A DNA stretch of 26,140 bases from positions 1 to 26,140 of the IMG/VR virus record IMGVR_UViG_3300020437_000296, one strand, 5' to 3'. This DNA is from a virus. Positions 15,901-24,084 of this stretch are shown piece by piece. Both the position numbers and the translations under genes were made by a program. The notes under the pieces are model-generated. The model was not told the origin of the DNA and made no database searches. It saw nothing but the letters and a program-made list of their open reading frames with translations. Each line of letters begins with the position of its first letter. Position 1 is the stretch's first letter.

Positions 15901-18674
15901 TTACTATTTGTCAATGACGTATTTTCTGCCATTAGTTTAAAGTTGTTTACAAAACCACCTAGTTTACTTCCTAGTTTAAATTCGTATTGTGCTTTTTCTG
16001 ATGCAATAGATGAAGTATCATATCCTTCTCTTGAATTATAAATCGATACGCCTTGGTAAATTTCATCTTTGTACTCATAAAAAATCTTAAATGGTTTTGT
16101 CAACATTGCTAATAAAAATTCAGCAAATGGAAGTTCACTTGAACGTCTCCACGCCATTTCAACAGGAGACCCATCACCGAATTCCCAATCTTCATCCATT
16201 ATACCTATTTCAGCATTTGTAATACTGTTATTAAAAAATGCATCATCTATTGTTCTCAAGTCACCATTTGCATCAACTGGTATAGGAGTGTTTGTTATAT
16301 TGTTTGCAGTGAATAGTGAATTCCAAAAAGCAACTGTAGTATAATCACTTCCATATGTTGTATCAAAGTTATCAGGCTTTTGTGATAGACCTATAACTTT
16401 CCAAGGTTGAACAAGTGGATTATCAGTATTATATGCATATTGATATACACCACGCCAATGACCTGATGCCTCTGAATTTATAGTTCTATAGTTCCAAGTT
16501 TTCCAGTCATTAGGATCATAAATTGTATTACTTAAATCATCAATATTATTTCTAATCATCCATTTTTTGAAGAAAGGATACATTGTGTATTTTCTTTCTG
16601 ATGGATCCCAATCATCTGATGCTCTGCTATACAACCCATAATTGTATCTGTCTGTATTTGTTCTTGTAACATTATTTTCTAATCTGTTCCAGATATGAGT
16701 TTCAAACATTAATAAAATGTTATCTGTTCTGTCATTAAATGCTGGTGTTAAAGAACCATCGTGTCCTTGAATAAATTGTACTGTCGTATCGTAATTACTA
16801 TCTGGTATACCAATCTGTGGCATATAAGCAGGATTAATTTTTAAGAAAGTTGCACTTGGTGGTATATAAGTTTCTTCACAAGAACTATACTTTCTGACAA
16901 CAACTGTGTCTGCCATACTTAGTGCATCTGTAAAGTTTATTTCATTACCAGTTGCAGAAATACTATAATCTAACCTATGTCTAAGTAATATTCCGTTTTT
17001 GAAAATAGAAACTGATTCGTCATCTGAAATTGTACCTAATGAACTAGGAACAAATTGTTCAGTTGCAAGTGCTATAATAGAAATTTCTTCTTCTTGATAA
17101 TGTGAATACAATTCACCAAAGTTAATCATTTTTAAACCATCAAAAACACTTATACTATCTTTCTTAGATAGTGATATTGTTCTGATTGCCTCTTCTAATA
17201 TAACTAAGTCAGATTTTGATTCACTTCCTGTGCTATCTAAAATATCTCTTATTGTAGTTACTAGTTTGTTTTTATAACCTTGATAAACAGTTGATAAAAA
17301 TTCAAATGCTTTTATAGGATCATAATCATCACGTGTTATTGAAAAGTAACCGTCTTTGATATCGATACTATTTTTTACTAGTACACTACCTAAATTATTG
17401 TGTCTAGTTTTTAAAGAATTGTCACCTATATTTCTATAGTTATTATCACCATTAGCCTCACCTGTTGATATAACAGTTTCTAATATTCTTAAAAAGTGTT
17501 CATACCAAACAGAATATTCTATGTTTGTATTTTCATATGATTCATTATCTGGATTAAATTCTAATGAGTGATGTATTCTTTGAAAACCTTTATCTCCATC
17601 AGTTACTACGTTTGATTTAGTACAAACATCAACATACACAAAACCTTCTGGTGCTTCGTCAAAAGTAATTACATTGCCTGCAATAGTATAACCTTCTACT
17701 TGTCTAATACCTTCAACATAAACATCTATAGTCAAATCTGTCTTAGGTGCTTGTGATAAAGTTATTTCAGTTCCAGGGTCTCTACCAAACTCTTGTCTAA
17801 AGTTTCTATAATTAAAAACTGTACTGATATATAATTTTTTGTAATCTGTGTTTAACTTGTATGATTCTGTATCTGACATATCAATAGTAAAAATATATTC
17901 ACTATTGTAATCTCCTGATTTTACTAAAGGAGTAAAAAGTAATTCTGTATCTGCATTGTAAAGATTTGCATCTCCTTGAACATATGTAAACAGTTTAGAA
18001 TCTCTAGTATAATTATTATCTGCATCATATAATTTAAACTCAGGAAAAGCCCAACTAGTTTCTGATACTCTTGGATCTGTAAGTTCAAGTCCACTATCAA
18101 ATTCAATGATAGGTCTTTTTGCTTGATGTATTAAATGAAAGTTATCATCTGTAATTAAATTCTTAATATCATTATAATGATACCATTCGTTATTATTGCT
18201 CCACCAGTTATTAGATGCTTCCCTTCCTATTGTAACATAGTGTCTATAATCACTACCTGTAATTGATGCGTCAAAACTTGGTTCAACAAAATAATACATT
18301 GACCAGTTAACAAATTTATCAATATCAATAGGAATGTTTAAAGTTGTTTTTGGTGTATCAAATAATCTTCTATGGTCATTTGTTAATGCACCTTTATTGA
18401 ATAATGCATTTAGTAAATCTTCATAATATACTTTATCACCTGTACTTGAATATACAGGTTCTAGACCATAATTTTCACGTGTATGTGCGTGAGGAGGAAA
18501 AGTAAGATATCTATCTTCTTTTGAGTTTATGCCTTTTTCTTTTCTACCAACAAACGCAATAGTTTTGTCCATAGAGCCTTTTGAAAAGACTCTTTCTAAA
18601 GTGGTTTCAAAGATAGTTTCTAGTTCACTATTCTTTAAATGTCCCGGTAGAAAATCATAAATTTTATTGGCCAT
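9909..18674 (-). CDS. Giant baseplate wedge protein, gp7-like (2921 aa)
   Basis: This 2921 aa virion protein opens MANKIYDFLPGHLKNSELE and is rich in Tyr, Asn and Asp with many short beta-type segments. T4 gp7 is 1032 aa, so this is nearly three times larger. The assignment rests on position (gp25-gp6-this gene) and on a segment near residue 1370 (ESALDFYKGFLAHKGSNSAV) that resembles the DFYSTKG region late in T4 gp7. Between about residues 1590 and 2070 is a Ser/Thr/Asn-rich insert. It contains at least five tandem units of roughly 60 residues with the recurring end motif LQDLG(L/I) or DIGMTAGTY. The last 850 residues return to ordinary baseplate-like sequence. Its start overlaps the gp6 stop by 11 nt. 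It should form part of the wedge in the baseplate. Confidence 0.72.
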   Translation of the reverse strand: MANKIYDFLPGHLKNSELETIFETTLERVFSKGSMDKTIAFVGRKEKGINSKEDRYLTFPPHAHTRENYGLEPVYSSTGDKVYYEDLLNALFNKGALTNDHRRLFDTPKTTLNIPIDIDKFVNWSMYYFVEPSFDASITGSDYRHYVTIGREASNNWWSNNNEWYHYNDIKNLITDDNFHLIHQAKRPIIEFDSGLELTDPRVSETSWAFPEFKLYDADNNYTRDSKLFTYVQGDANLYNADTELLFTPLVKSGDYNSEYIFTIDMSDTESYKLNTDYKKLYISTVFNYRNFRQEFGRDPGTEITLSQAPKTDLTIDVYVEGIRQVEGYTIAGNVITFDEAPEGFVYVDVCTKSNVVTDGDKGFQRIHHSLEFNPDNESYENTNIEYSVWYEHFLRILETVISTGEANGDNNYRNIGDNSLKTRHNNLGSVLVKNSIDIKDGYFSITRDDYDPIKAFEFLSTVYQGYKNKLVTTIRDILDSTGSESKSDLVILEEAIRTISLSKKDSISVFDGLKMINFGELYSHYQEEEISIIALATEQFVPSSLGTISDDESVSIFKNGILLRHRLDYSISATGNEINFTDALSMADTVVVRKYSSCEETYIPPSATFLKINPAYMPQIGIPDSNYDTTVQFIQGHDGSLTPAFNDRTDNILLMFETHIWNRLENNVTRTNTDRYNYGLYSRASDDWDPSERKYTMYPFFKKWMIRNNIDDLSNTIYDPNDWKTWNYRTINSEASGHWRGVYQYAYNTDNPLVQPWKVIGLSQKPDNFDTTYGSDYTTVAFWNSLFTANNITNTPIPVDANGDLRTIDDAFFNNSITNAEIGIMDEDWEFGDGSPVEMAWRRSSELPFAEFLLAMLTKPFKIFYEYKDEIYQGVSIYNSREGYDTSSIASEKAQYEFKLGSKLGGFVNNFKLMAENTSLTNSKFTEIPKDNFDLVIHSGEPNRSEFFSAILIEKVSLDASYPTYDIAQTANYLQGDIVLNNADGKYYRRRYTGQSTKELNQTIVFDYSQWVMISQPKTRNFGYKVQGYDDINPTFFAMEWDKASGAKSFNTKGDRMNLNEWQEGEFYRLDSYIKYNGQPFVCLREHTSTTLFDDNVEDWKQVSEWPRENIVTANGYKKFQNDQVKSYNYGKVLTSIDEVAHLMLGYQEYLKLIGWGFTDQDDEGNVIDFEQLLYKFLEWSTESHTLGEFITLSPMLVTGSFTAPYGVATVARETHKNFYRVVDASGRLVPNTEIKFNTDGKTIHFNSNVPVYGMKIDIQDVEHAFVIDRVDSYGDIIYDPKLHNRNLRVKIDCNRTSNWDGTLTVDGYLTYRNELIPNFETVTSDTKFYRDTLVDQNLEIVNRLKETQIGFNKRDYLANHGVERESALDFYKGFLAHKGSNSAVNRIINNNGNFKDITHKDIWAYKVGEYGHLLTGYEAKKTINTVDIVSDPHTVMFNPIEVPFSKRALPKQFPIKTTGYVDSEDVNYTVKSEYDLENIKSNLLEGDVAWIQFDPNREWDVRRLSEVAEIAYVGETSDNQLYIGLTNQIDTTESVYIKIRNETIDPEIADYYYLVSNGTREVDGVTVYEYLVFELNYEPLIVEIDSSTSNSLFVPTSSQQGVEAIGTVSNPVIASGDTLVVAGETFTYTPGTGSVSSGILIGGQSATVDPSVSPGEQIRIIVYNNQGLIQNTNTVVTFTGTVATGPNSLTSNQGDQVTIDGTTLTVDFSSVQAISETSTVSESTSVTAGKTIIVDGTTKTFADISVTGTVSAPTIPQNKPFQINGTVLSLTSGDDVDAVITNINTNIVNVIASKTANDELVLDTTAGILEMSGSALQDLGLSTTTSFRESKFENIAVDLTTISGITATITTGGLLTIQSSNSSMTLAGTALTDIGMTAGTYNANSNPTAQSVANQINALNIVGVSASSVGGSIKIQSNNANLVITEVTAGAMGRLGFSNTTETINALDNIVNDINSQALGSLANTVASKEPTSQRQLQITSPQSSIVIENVNGNPLQDLGIVAGTYSNTTTTSSSANEFKDYINSQTNTFNVQVTSDGRMVFTSGNVSLSFSGTSQTMLDKIGLFRDYTSITSNANFKAMRWKSVRFTPNFQFETFDEFYADLGLNSPAIIWADKYLDDTWAVLQHTQTGALYIRHRQAETIEVDYFKRLILKDGQNFYNYQLYDPLNLKLPGTIIKNLDYITWEDPAGYDNNTDIDLWLDEKLGVTWWDTSLARYYRYNDYGYSNRVLKEEFVQRYWGKLVPGSEINVKKWTKSETLPEGVETFTSKVYFDTERNKSITEYFYWSEEGDEPTGGKTLSIAEIKMLIESGDINNKFIPISTDKILISNNAYIFENETVELTVEYEGQEEPGSQHADWCLIQDYQEEPFDYRIGNQMIDSLANIEFANTYAQRVTQAMLGDPNNAVIPAPLLDAINSVYGVNASIDDTVVTVNSKIVLASYLSFNITGNPNQAQVLISNQLPIVEGDVVRIYRVGPKPNNWFSDITRARENFATSANKILSSKHFTAQFPAYKDYIDPEDLAFSLGDWYLTEEYKDIKRFGYLSTTRLFDMLKLYRQDGIKSFKLELPTHNEFYVEHEGALRLVNSSKNALQLSYSDIAFPENSNQYTQYYENALGVQIKEFFEMLNSYDDAKYQNMIFFDMVNYMFTEKTHPDWIFKTSFIDLKLFNRNLRQYAIYQRDSYDDVIEYITEAKPYHTKIRETERIYGKEETANITASIDEKMEISLDFGNNSRYIIGDTIDGGDESVADQSNLPQIQDGTYDQGRLLRTRFIATAETGGFDTGLVTAKLLDSSIVFVDQFTDKNKTVHDKTTMFVYDMYGRGWIIDVKDESTVLSFDGTEMVVNQASVFKTASKTNRKLIALRNETTGNIEIMQYSKKDNTKLTISDRGLYTGISTGLGTTSKAYVLDTPKEIVLQEMDQ
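12460..13260 (-). repeat. Tandem protein repeats in the gp7-like gene (hook-IN-like units)
   Basis: Five units lie at about 13.2, 13.0, 12.86, 12.66 and 12.48 kb, spaced roughly 170-195 bases apart. Each ends in a related phrase: ALQDLGLSTTTSF, ALTDIGMTAGTYN, AMGRLGFSNTTETI, PLQDLGIVAGTYSN, MLDKIGLFRDY. Each phrase is preceded by an (I/L)xIxSxxSxxxL strand pair and followed by a helix such as AQSVANQINAL. The pattern recalls the flagellin-hook IN motif found in hook-associated proteins. That comparison is from memory of the motif and was not searched. The units have diverged enough that no long DNA repeat is visible. Confidence 0.65.
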
Positions 18675-21600
18675 AAGTTGTTACATCCTCGCCTTGTAGT
18701 TCTGTTTGTGATATTGCTGAGATAACTTTAACGTCTGATGATGAAGTCACACTCAAGAAAATTTCATTTGGATCACTTGTTATACTTAGTAAATCTGTGA
18801 AACCGCTTGTTGAGAACTTAGGTGTTATTATAACACTCGCAATATAATCTCCAAGTTGCTGATGTAAATATGATGCCAATTCTGAGAAGTAGAATGTATC
18901 ACCAAAGTTCCAATTGTCTAAATCAAAATACTCATTAACTTTTGCCGATACCGCAGTTTTAATTTCACTATCTGTGTACGCAGTTCCAGATTTTTTCACA
19001 ACTTTAAATACTGCTTGATTTTCTGGTTTAGCAAATGAACCAAACAGATATTTAAATGTTACTGGAATGTAACTGATATGGTCTGCGATTGCAGATTTAG
19101 GTTCAATGGAATTCATCATAGATTTTAATTCAAAATTATTTGGTGCAATCGGAACTTCTTCTTTAAATCCTCCTGCAACCCATTTGTTAACTCGTCTTAC
19201 ATAATCACTTGTAAGAACATAAATGTCAACAATATTACTTGTACTTGGATCAATTCTCTTATCTAAGTCTGCATAATGATCCCATCTATAACTCATAAAT
19301 TTGTCTTCTGTGAAACTCTTACCATCTACGACTTTGTATTTTATATCACCAACGTAAATACAACCTGGTTCTACTACACTATATGTGAAAGAAGTTGTCC
19401 ATTGTCCTGCAACGTAACTATACCAATCACCGTTATCTGTGTTATACCAAAGTTGATATTCAGGTCTTGTGCCTTCTGGAATAGGGTTAGTTGATGTTCC
19501 TACGTTTGGTCCAGCAGTTGCAATTTTAGATGCACGTTCTAATGCAATGTTATTTGTGTTTATATAACTTTCTACAACATAACGTGATGTATCTGTAGTG
19601 GTTTTAAATATCTCTAATATACCATATGGATTACTTTCTGTATCAAGTGTTAAAAGTTTAACTCTTGCGTGATTTAAGTATCCTGTTCCTGTTGTATAAT
19701 CATCATATACATAAGCCGCTTTTGTTTTGTATGTTGCAGTTTGAGTTTGTACTTGTTTTGCAATATTACAGTTTGCTACAACTTTTACTGCAAACTCTCC
19801 TAGTGATGTTGTTTGCGAACCATCACCTACTTTAACATCAATCAAACTACTAATTCCTGGATCTATTGTCCAGAATATAACTTTAAAATTGTTTGAACCC
19901 AAGTCAACTAATTCTGTATGTGCCTTGTCGATAATATTATTATTGTTATCATATAAAAGCATATTTGTACTTGTCAATGACACGCCTGATGAATTATTAA
20001 ATGTAATTTCACCATATGCAGTTTGTTTAAATCTAACATCGTTTTCTGTATTATCTGCACTTGTTAATCCAGAGTTATTTGGATACGTAAATGTCCATTG
20101 ATTAGTTGCACCATTAAATTGTGTAATAAAATCTGTTACAACACCTGTCATACCTACACTTGCAGTTGAGGCTGTTTGGCCTGATGGTAATTCACTAGCA
20201 TCTGTCCAGAAAAAGTTTCCTGTTGTAGGTGCTGAACCAAAATAAGTTGTTGATGGTTTACCTTTGAAATTGTAAGTTCCTGTTATGTCTGAATTCGAAA
20301 CTGTACTAAATGATGCGGCTGAGTTTGCAACGTTGGCGGCATCTGTTTCTGTTATAATTGGAATCTGGTCTCCAGCAACATATATTTCATTTGATGTTGC
20401 TACTGATTCGTCTATTGCTATATCAGTTGTTGAAGAAACATATTTTGTAATATCTGCTACTGCTAAATTCAAAGTATATGCTGGTGTTTCACCAATAATA
20501 TGATTAGGACTTGCAGGTGCAATTATTTCACTTTCTTCTAATTCATATTCTATACCTGCAGGAGATACTAGATAATGTTGATATTCTGAACTTTGAACAA
20601 CTGGATTGTTTTCAACAAAGTCATAAGTTACTTCTGCACCGGTGTATTGGTATACTGCATCAAATGTTGCACCTCCCGAACCATCGTCTTGATAGTTTGA
20701 TACTGGTGCATATCCAACTGTAATTTCATCAGATGACAATGTATCAGGTGATGTAGAAACACTACCACCATCATAATAGTTAATTAAAATTTTATCTCTT
20801 TCTGCTAAGTTAGTTTCATTATCAACAACCATTTCTTTGTTACCATAATAAAACTTAACTTGGTCATAACTTTCAAATACAACTCTTTTACCAACAACTG
20901 ATGCTGAGTATTCTGCCTCGTTTTGTCTTATACCTGGATTATAAGTAAACGAAACTTTTACTTTATCTGAAATATTTTCTACACCATCCCAAACTTTCCA
21001 CATCCATTTAGATGTAGAATTTGGTTGTAAACTGTAATGTAATGTAAAAGATGTTTGACTTAAATCATCAACTTTAGTTTTGATATTTGTTATTTCTTCA
21101 TAGCCTGTATCATTTCTAAATTTTGTTCTATAGCCTTTGATTGTAGTTTTTAATGTTCCATTTTCTGTAATAACTTTATCAAGAATAATACTACCTGGAT
21201 CAGTAGAAACAACTCTCATAACTTTTGCATAATATTCTGTACCAGAGTCACCTTGTATTTTTACAAAGTCACCTACTTCGCATTCTATCGGAACTGTGAA
21301 TGTAAGTTGTAAATTATTTGTTTCGTGTTTTACATATGTTTTGTTTTCGACTACATTTACACTTGTACTGTTTTGATATTTTGTGTAAAATAAATTCATT
21401 AATGCAGGATGCTTAATTGCTTTGATTAATTCATTTCTAATAAAGTCATCACTGTTACCACTGTTACGATTAAATCTCAAAGACATAATTGTAGTTTCAT
21501 CTTCCATAAAGATTGAACCGTCTGTTCCTGTAACTGCTAGATTTGAATGATGTCCTAATACATCGTCCATTTCAAAGAAACGAGAAAGACCTGCGAAACT

Positions 21601-22968
21601 TGTATTAACTGCTTTTACTTTTGATACAACATTGTTTCCTAATGTTAATGGATAAATGTTATAGTCTTGAGCATTGACCATTCTGTCTTGTGCATAATAG
21701 GCTCTTTGTGAAATTCTTCTAACACTTGCAAATGTTTCACCTGCAAAGTTTTCAGCAAAGTCACGTGTACTTGCTAATGTAAGTGAAAGTCTATATGGTT
21801 GGTCGTCTGCACCAATGTATGGAATCGAAATTGTTACATCATCAATGTCGCCTGAGTTTACTGTAAAGTTTTCGTTAGCAACTGTTCTGTACCAAACACG
21901 ATAATCACCAAAAGCCGCATTACCAAATATCCCATCTGGATATCTTAATTGAATAGAGTTATTTTCATTTGTAGTAACGTGAACTAAATTACCATCACCT
22001 GTTCTTAGTGAATTGTAAATTGCAGTTTCACGTGTTTCATTATCAACTTTTGTTACAGTTGATTCATAACCTAAACTTGTATCTAACTTATGAACCCAAA
22101 CATCTGAATTTGATATATCAACGTTATCAATTTCTTCAACTCTGTTTGATAATTCAAGTGAGTATTTAAAATTCTCAAATTGTAACTGACCTGCTTTTGC
22201 AGTTACAAAGAAACCTGTTCTGTCTGATGCTGGACCTAAGTTATCATTTCTGTTTAAGATTGTAAAGTTTTTACTTTCTAATGGTTCGCCTTCAACAATC
22301 TTATCATTTTCAATAACTGTACGTACTGCCTCAAATCTTCTTTCTGATCCTGCTATAGGACTTGTAAATGCATATGCAATAGATTTAGAATCTAAGTTTT
22401 CATTAATTTCATAAAGATAGTTTTCAACACCTGAAATATTTAATGTTGCACTTGGATCTTGAATTTTTGTATTCTTATTAAAAGATGCATTTAGAATTGT
22501 AATAAATTTTTCATACCAATCAACATCATTACCATCGTTCCAGTTAACGACTGAGCCGGCGAGAGAATTGCCTTCGTTGTCTGCAACATCTTCTGTAGTT
22601 GATATGCTTGTAATCTTCATAAGACCTTTAGCATTGATTGGTCTTGTTTTGATATAACCTAGTGTTTTTGCCATACGCAAAATACTTTCACGGCGTTCTG
22701 CCGTATCCATAAAGTTTTCACGTGTGTTCATATCATTCCTAAATGCTAAGGAATGACCTAAGTATGCAACAAGGTCTAGAATTGCAATGAATTCTGAACT
22801 TGCAATAAAATCATTAAATTTTTCTGGATACGTTGCGTTAATATATCCTAGAAGTGTTTCACGAATGCTATCGAAATCATAGGCTTGTAAACTAACTTGT
22901 GTAAATGCAGTATAAACAGCCGTCCAACTTTCACTCGCAAATAACTTATCAACTCTTTCTTGGCTCAT
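18664..22968 (-). CDS. 6: Baseplate wedge subunit gp6, enlarged
   Basis: This 1434 aa protein belongs to the gp6/baseplate J group. The diagnostic N-terminus is intact: SSEFIAILDLVAYLGHSLAF (58-77), then RENFMDTAERRESILRMAKT (83-102). The C-terminal quarter is also gp6-like (YIPVTFKYLFGSFAKPENQAV, then DNWNFGDTFYFSELASYLHQ). T4 gp6 is about 660 aa, and the extra length is mostly a central region. That region includes a Thr/Asn-rich beta-type insert near residues 890-1055 and an LWYNTDNGDWYSYVAGQW segment near 1175. In T4, gp6 dimers join the wedges into the baseplate ring. The gene begins 1 nt after the gp25 stop with an AGAGAG ribosome site and overlaps the gp7-like start by 11 nt. Confidence 0.88.
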   Translation of the reverse strand: MSQERVDKLFASESWTAVYTAFTQVSLQAYDFDSIRETLLGYINATYPEKFNDFIASSEFIAILDLVAYLGHSLAFRNDMNTRENFMDTAERRESILRMAKTLGYIKTRPINAKGLMKITSISTTEDVADNEGNSLAGSVVNWNDGNDVDWYEKFITILNASFNKNTKIQDPSATLNISGVENYLYEINENLDSKSIAYAFTSPIAGSERRFEAVRTVIENDKIVEGEPLESKNFTILNRNDNLGPASDRTGFFVTAKAGQLQFENFKYSLELSNRVEEIDNVDISNSDVWVHKLDTSLGYESTVTKVDNETRETAIYNSLRTGDGNLVHVTTNENNSIQLRYPDGIFGNAAFGDYRVWYRTVANENFTVNSGDIDDVTISIPYIGADDQPYRLSLTLASTRDFAENFAGETFASVRRISQRAYYAQDRMVNAQDYNIYPLTLGNNVVSKVKAVNTSFAGLSRFFEMDDVLGHHSNLAVTGTDGSIFMEDETTIMSLRFNRNSGNSDDFIRNELIKAIKHPALMNLFYTKYQNSTSVNVVENKTYVKHETNNLQLTFTVPIECEVGDFVKIQGDSGTEYYAKVMRVVSTDPGSIILDKVITENGTLKTTIKGYRTKFRNDTGYEEITNIKTKVDDLSQTSFTLHYSLQPNSTSKWMWKVWDGVENISDKVKVSFTYNPGIRQNEAEYSASVVGKRVVFESYDQVKFYYGNKEMVVDNETNLAERDKILINYYDGGSVSTSPDTLSSDEITVGYAPVSNYQDDGSGGATFDAVYQYTGAEVTYDFVENNPVVQSSEYQHYLVSPAGIEYELEESEIIAPASPNHIIGETPAYTLNLAVADITKYVSSTTDIAIDESVATSNEIYVAGDQIPIITETDAANVANSAASFSTVSNSDITGTYNFKGKPSTTYFGSAPTTGNFFWTDASELPSGQTASTASVGMTGVVTDFITQFNGATNQWTFTYPNNSGLTSADNTENDVRFKQTAYGEITFNNSSGVSLTSTNMLLYDNNNNIIDKAHTELVDLGSNNFKVIFWTIDPGISSLIDVKVGDGSQTTSLGEFAVKVVANCNIAKQVQTQTATYKTKAAYVYDDYTTGTGYLNHARVKLLTLDTESNPYGILEIFKTTTDTSRYVVESYINTNNIALERASKIATAGPNVGTSTNPIPEGTRPEYQLWYNTDNGDWYSYVAGQWTTSFTYSVVEPGCIYVGDIKYKVVDGKSFTEDKFMSYRWDHYADLDKRIDPSTSNIVDIYVLTSDYVRRVNKWVAGGFKEEVPIAPNNFELKSMMNSIEPKSAIADHISYIPVTFKYLFGSFAKPENQAVFKVVKKSGTAYTDSEIKTAVSAKVNEYFDLDNWNFGDTFYFSELASYLHQQLGDYIASVIITPKFSTSGFTDLLSITSDPNEIFLSVTSSSDVKVISAISQTELQGEDVTTYGQ

Positions 22969-22969
22969 A

Positions 22970-23326
22970 TTATTCTCTCTGTAAGTCTATCTCTAGTGTG
23001 ACTGGTTCTTTGGTTGGAAGAATATTAACTCTTACTGATGCGTTTATCTGATGTTCACTATCTGAGACATTGATACTATCTAATTCTACTCTAGGATCAT
23101 CATTTACTATCCCTGTTAAATCTTCTTTTATAAGAGTAATTGTTTCGGCAGTCAATGGTTCAAAAATCATATCGTGGATAATAGAGCCATATGTAGGCAT
23201 CATAACTCTTTCGCCTTTGCGAGTCATAATATGATTCATTAAATCTTCTACAACTAATTCTCTACCTGTTAGGGTATGATTAATCGCTGATTTATTCTTT
23301 GTACTAAAACCTATAAAACGTGCCAT
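22970..23326 (-). CDS. 25: Baseplate wedge subunit gp25
   Basis: This 118 aa protein is of the gp25/W family (T4 gp25 is 132 aa). It has the conserved RKGERVMMPTYGSIIHDMIF at residues 36-55, the loop-strand region that contacts gp6 and the sheath in contractile tails, followed by EPLTAETITLIKEDL. Despite the family's lysozyme-like name, these proteins are structural. It is the first gene of the leftward structural block and is followed 1 nt later by gp6. A GATAAATA octamer lies 25 bases upstream, and an AAAGAGAAT ribosome site precedes the ATG. It is divergent from clpP across a 117-base gap. Confidence 0.92.
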   Translation of the reverse strand: MARFIGFSTKNKSAINHTLTGRELVVEDLMNHIMTRKGERVMMPTYGSIIHDMIFEPLTAETITLIKEDLTGIVNDDPRVELDSINVSDSEHQINASVRVNILPTKEPVTLEIDLQRE

Positions 23327-23351
23327 TGTAATTCTCTTTGTATATTAAGAG

Positions 23352-23359
23352 TATTTATC
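23352..23359 (-). promoter_or_regulatory. Probable T4-type late promoter (GATAAATA) upstream of gp25
   Basis: The same GATAAATA octamer as before the 224 aa gene sits on the minus strand 25 bases upstream of the gp25 ATG. It fits a gp55-dependent late promoter for the baseplate block. Confidence 0.55.
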
Positions 23360-23384
23360 AACATATAAACTTCGAACTTTTAGG

Positions 23385-23413
23385 TTGACATTTATGATAG
23401 AATTTTGTAAAAT
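23385..23413 (+). promoter_or_regulatory. Sigma70-like promoter for clpP
   Basis: TTGACA (23385-23390), a 17-base spacer and TAAAAT (23408-23413) lie in the divergent gap between gp25 and clpP and point right. The -35 is perfect and the -10 is one base off TATAAT. It lies close to the gp25 late promoter, so the gap carries two back-to-back promoters of different types. Confidence 0.72.
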
Positions 23414-23424
23414 ATACAAATTAC

Positions 23425-23430
23425 AAGGAG
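23425..23430 (+). promoter_or_regulatory. Ribosome binding site of clpP (long spacing)
   Basis: AAGGAG ends 13 bases before the ATG at 23444, longer than the usual 5 to 9. No alternative in-frame start codon lies closer, because the intervening AATAAATAAAATT contains an in-frame stop. Translation may therefore be weaker than the strong promoter suggests. Confidence 0.6.
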
Positions 23431-23443
23431 AATAAATAAAATT

Positions 23444-24049
23444 ATGCCTAACTTAGTACCAATGGTCGTAGACCAATCTGCAAACGGAGAACGTAGTTAC
23501 GATATCTTCTCACGTTTGCTCAAAGAACGAGTTATATTTCTTACAGGTGAAGTCAATGATTATCAATCTGACTTGATTTGTGCCCAATTCTTATTTCTGG
23601 AAGCAGAAAATCCAAACAAAGATATTCATTTCTATATCAATTCTCCTGGTGGTGCAGTTACGGCTGGAATGGCTATCTATGATACTATGCAATTCATCAA
23701 ACCTGAAGTATCAACAATGGTCTTAGGACAGGCGTGTAGTATGGGTTCTCTTTTAGCACAAGCAGGTGCACCTGGCAAACGATATATGTTACCTCATTCA
23801 AGACATATGATTCATCAACCTAGTGGTGGAGCAGGCGGTCAAGCAACTGATATGGAAATCCAAGTAAAAGAGATTATGAAAGTCAAAGAACGACTTATCA
23901 ATATATACGTAAAACACAACTCTAAAGCGAAAACGTATGATGATTTCTATGCTGATATGGAAAGAGACAATTTTATGTCCCCAAAAGACGCCTTAAAATA
24001 TGGCTTAATTGACAAGATTCTAGAGAATAGAGAAGACATCAAAACTTGA
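23444..24049 (+). CDS. clpP: ATP-dependent Clp protease proteolytic subunit, ClpP
   Basis: This 201 aa serine peptidase (family S14) has the full catalytic set: S99 in GQACSMGS, H124 in [10 protein letters not shown] and D175 in ERDNFMS. It also has the NSPGG oxyanion-hole loop at 66-70. Cellular ClpP usually has GQAASMG, so C98 replaces the usual Ala just before the serine. It has normal cellular ClpP length and begins [20 protein letters not shown], close to alphaproteobacterial ClpP. It should form the two-ring barrel and work with a host ClpX or ClpA, since no unfoldase is encoded here. In T4-like phages head maturation uses gp21, so this looks like an accessory gene taken from a host. 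It has its own promoter and sits divergent from gp25. Confidence 0.93.
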   Translation: MPNLVPMVVDQSANGERSYDIFSRLLKERVIFLTGEVNDYQSDLICAQFLFLEAENPNKDIHFYINSPGGAVTAGMAIYDTMQFIKPEVSTMVLGQACSMGSLLAQAGAPGKRYMLPHSRHMIHQPSGGAGGQATDMEIQVKEIMKVKERLINIYVKHNSKAKTYDDFYADMERDNFMSPKDALKYGLIDKILENREDIKT

Positions 24050-24073
24050 CAAATTAGAGTTTCGTGATATATT
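24046..24073 (+). promoter_or_regulatory. Sigma70-like promoter for the secreted lyase-like gene
   Basis: TTGACA (24046-24051) contains the clpP stop codon TGA. A 16-base spacer leads to TATATT (24068-24073). TATTAA two bases further on, at 18-base spacing, is an alternative -10. It gives the downstream gene its own transcript. Confidence 0.65.
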
Positions 24074-24084
24074 AATCTTATAGT

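Noticed and set aside
23431-23438. AATAAATA as a late promoter for clpP
   Set aside because: It lies between the ribosome site and the ATG, so transcription from it would omit the ribosome site. A better sigma70 promoter lies upstream.
23444-24049. ClpP as a head maturation (prohead) protease
   Set aside because: It has standard cellular ClpP length and sequence, lies away from any head genes, and T4-like phages use gp21 for this step.
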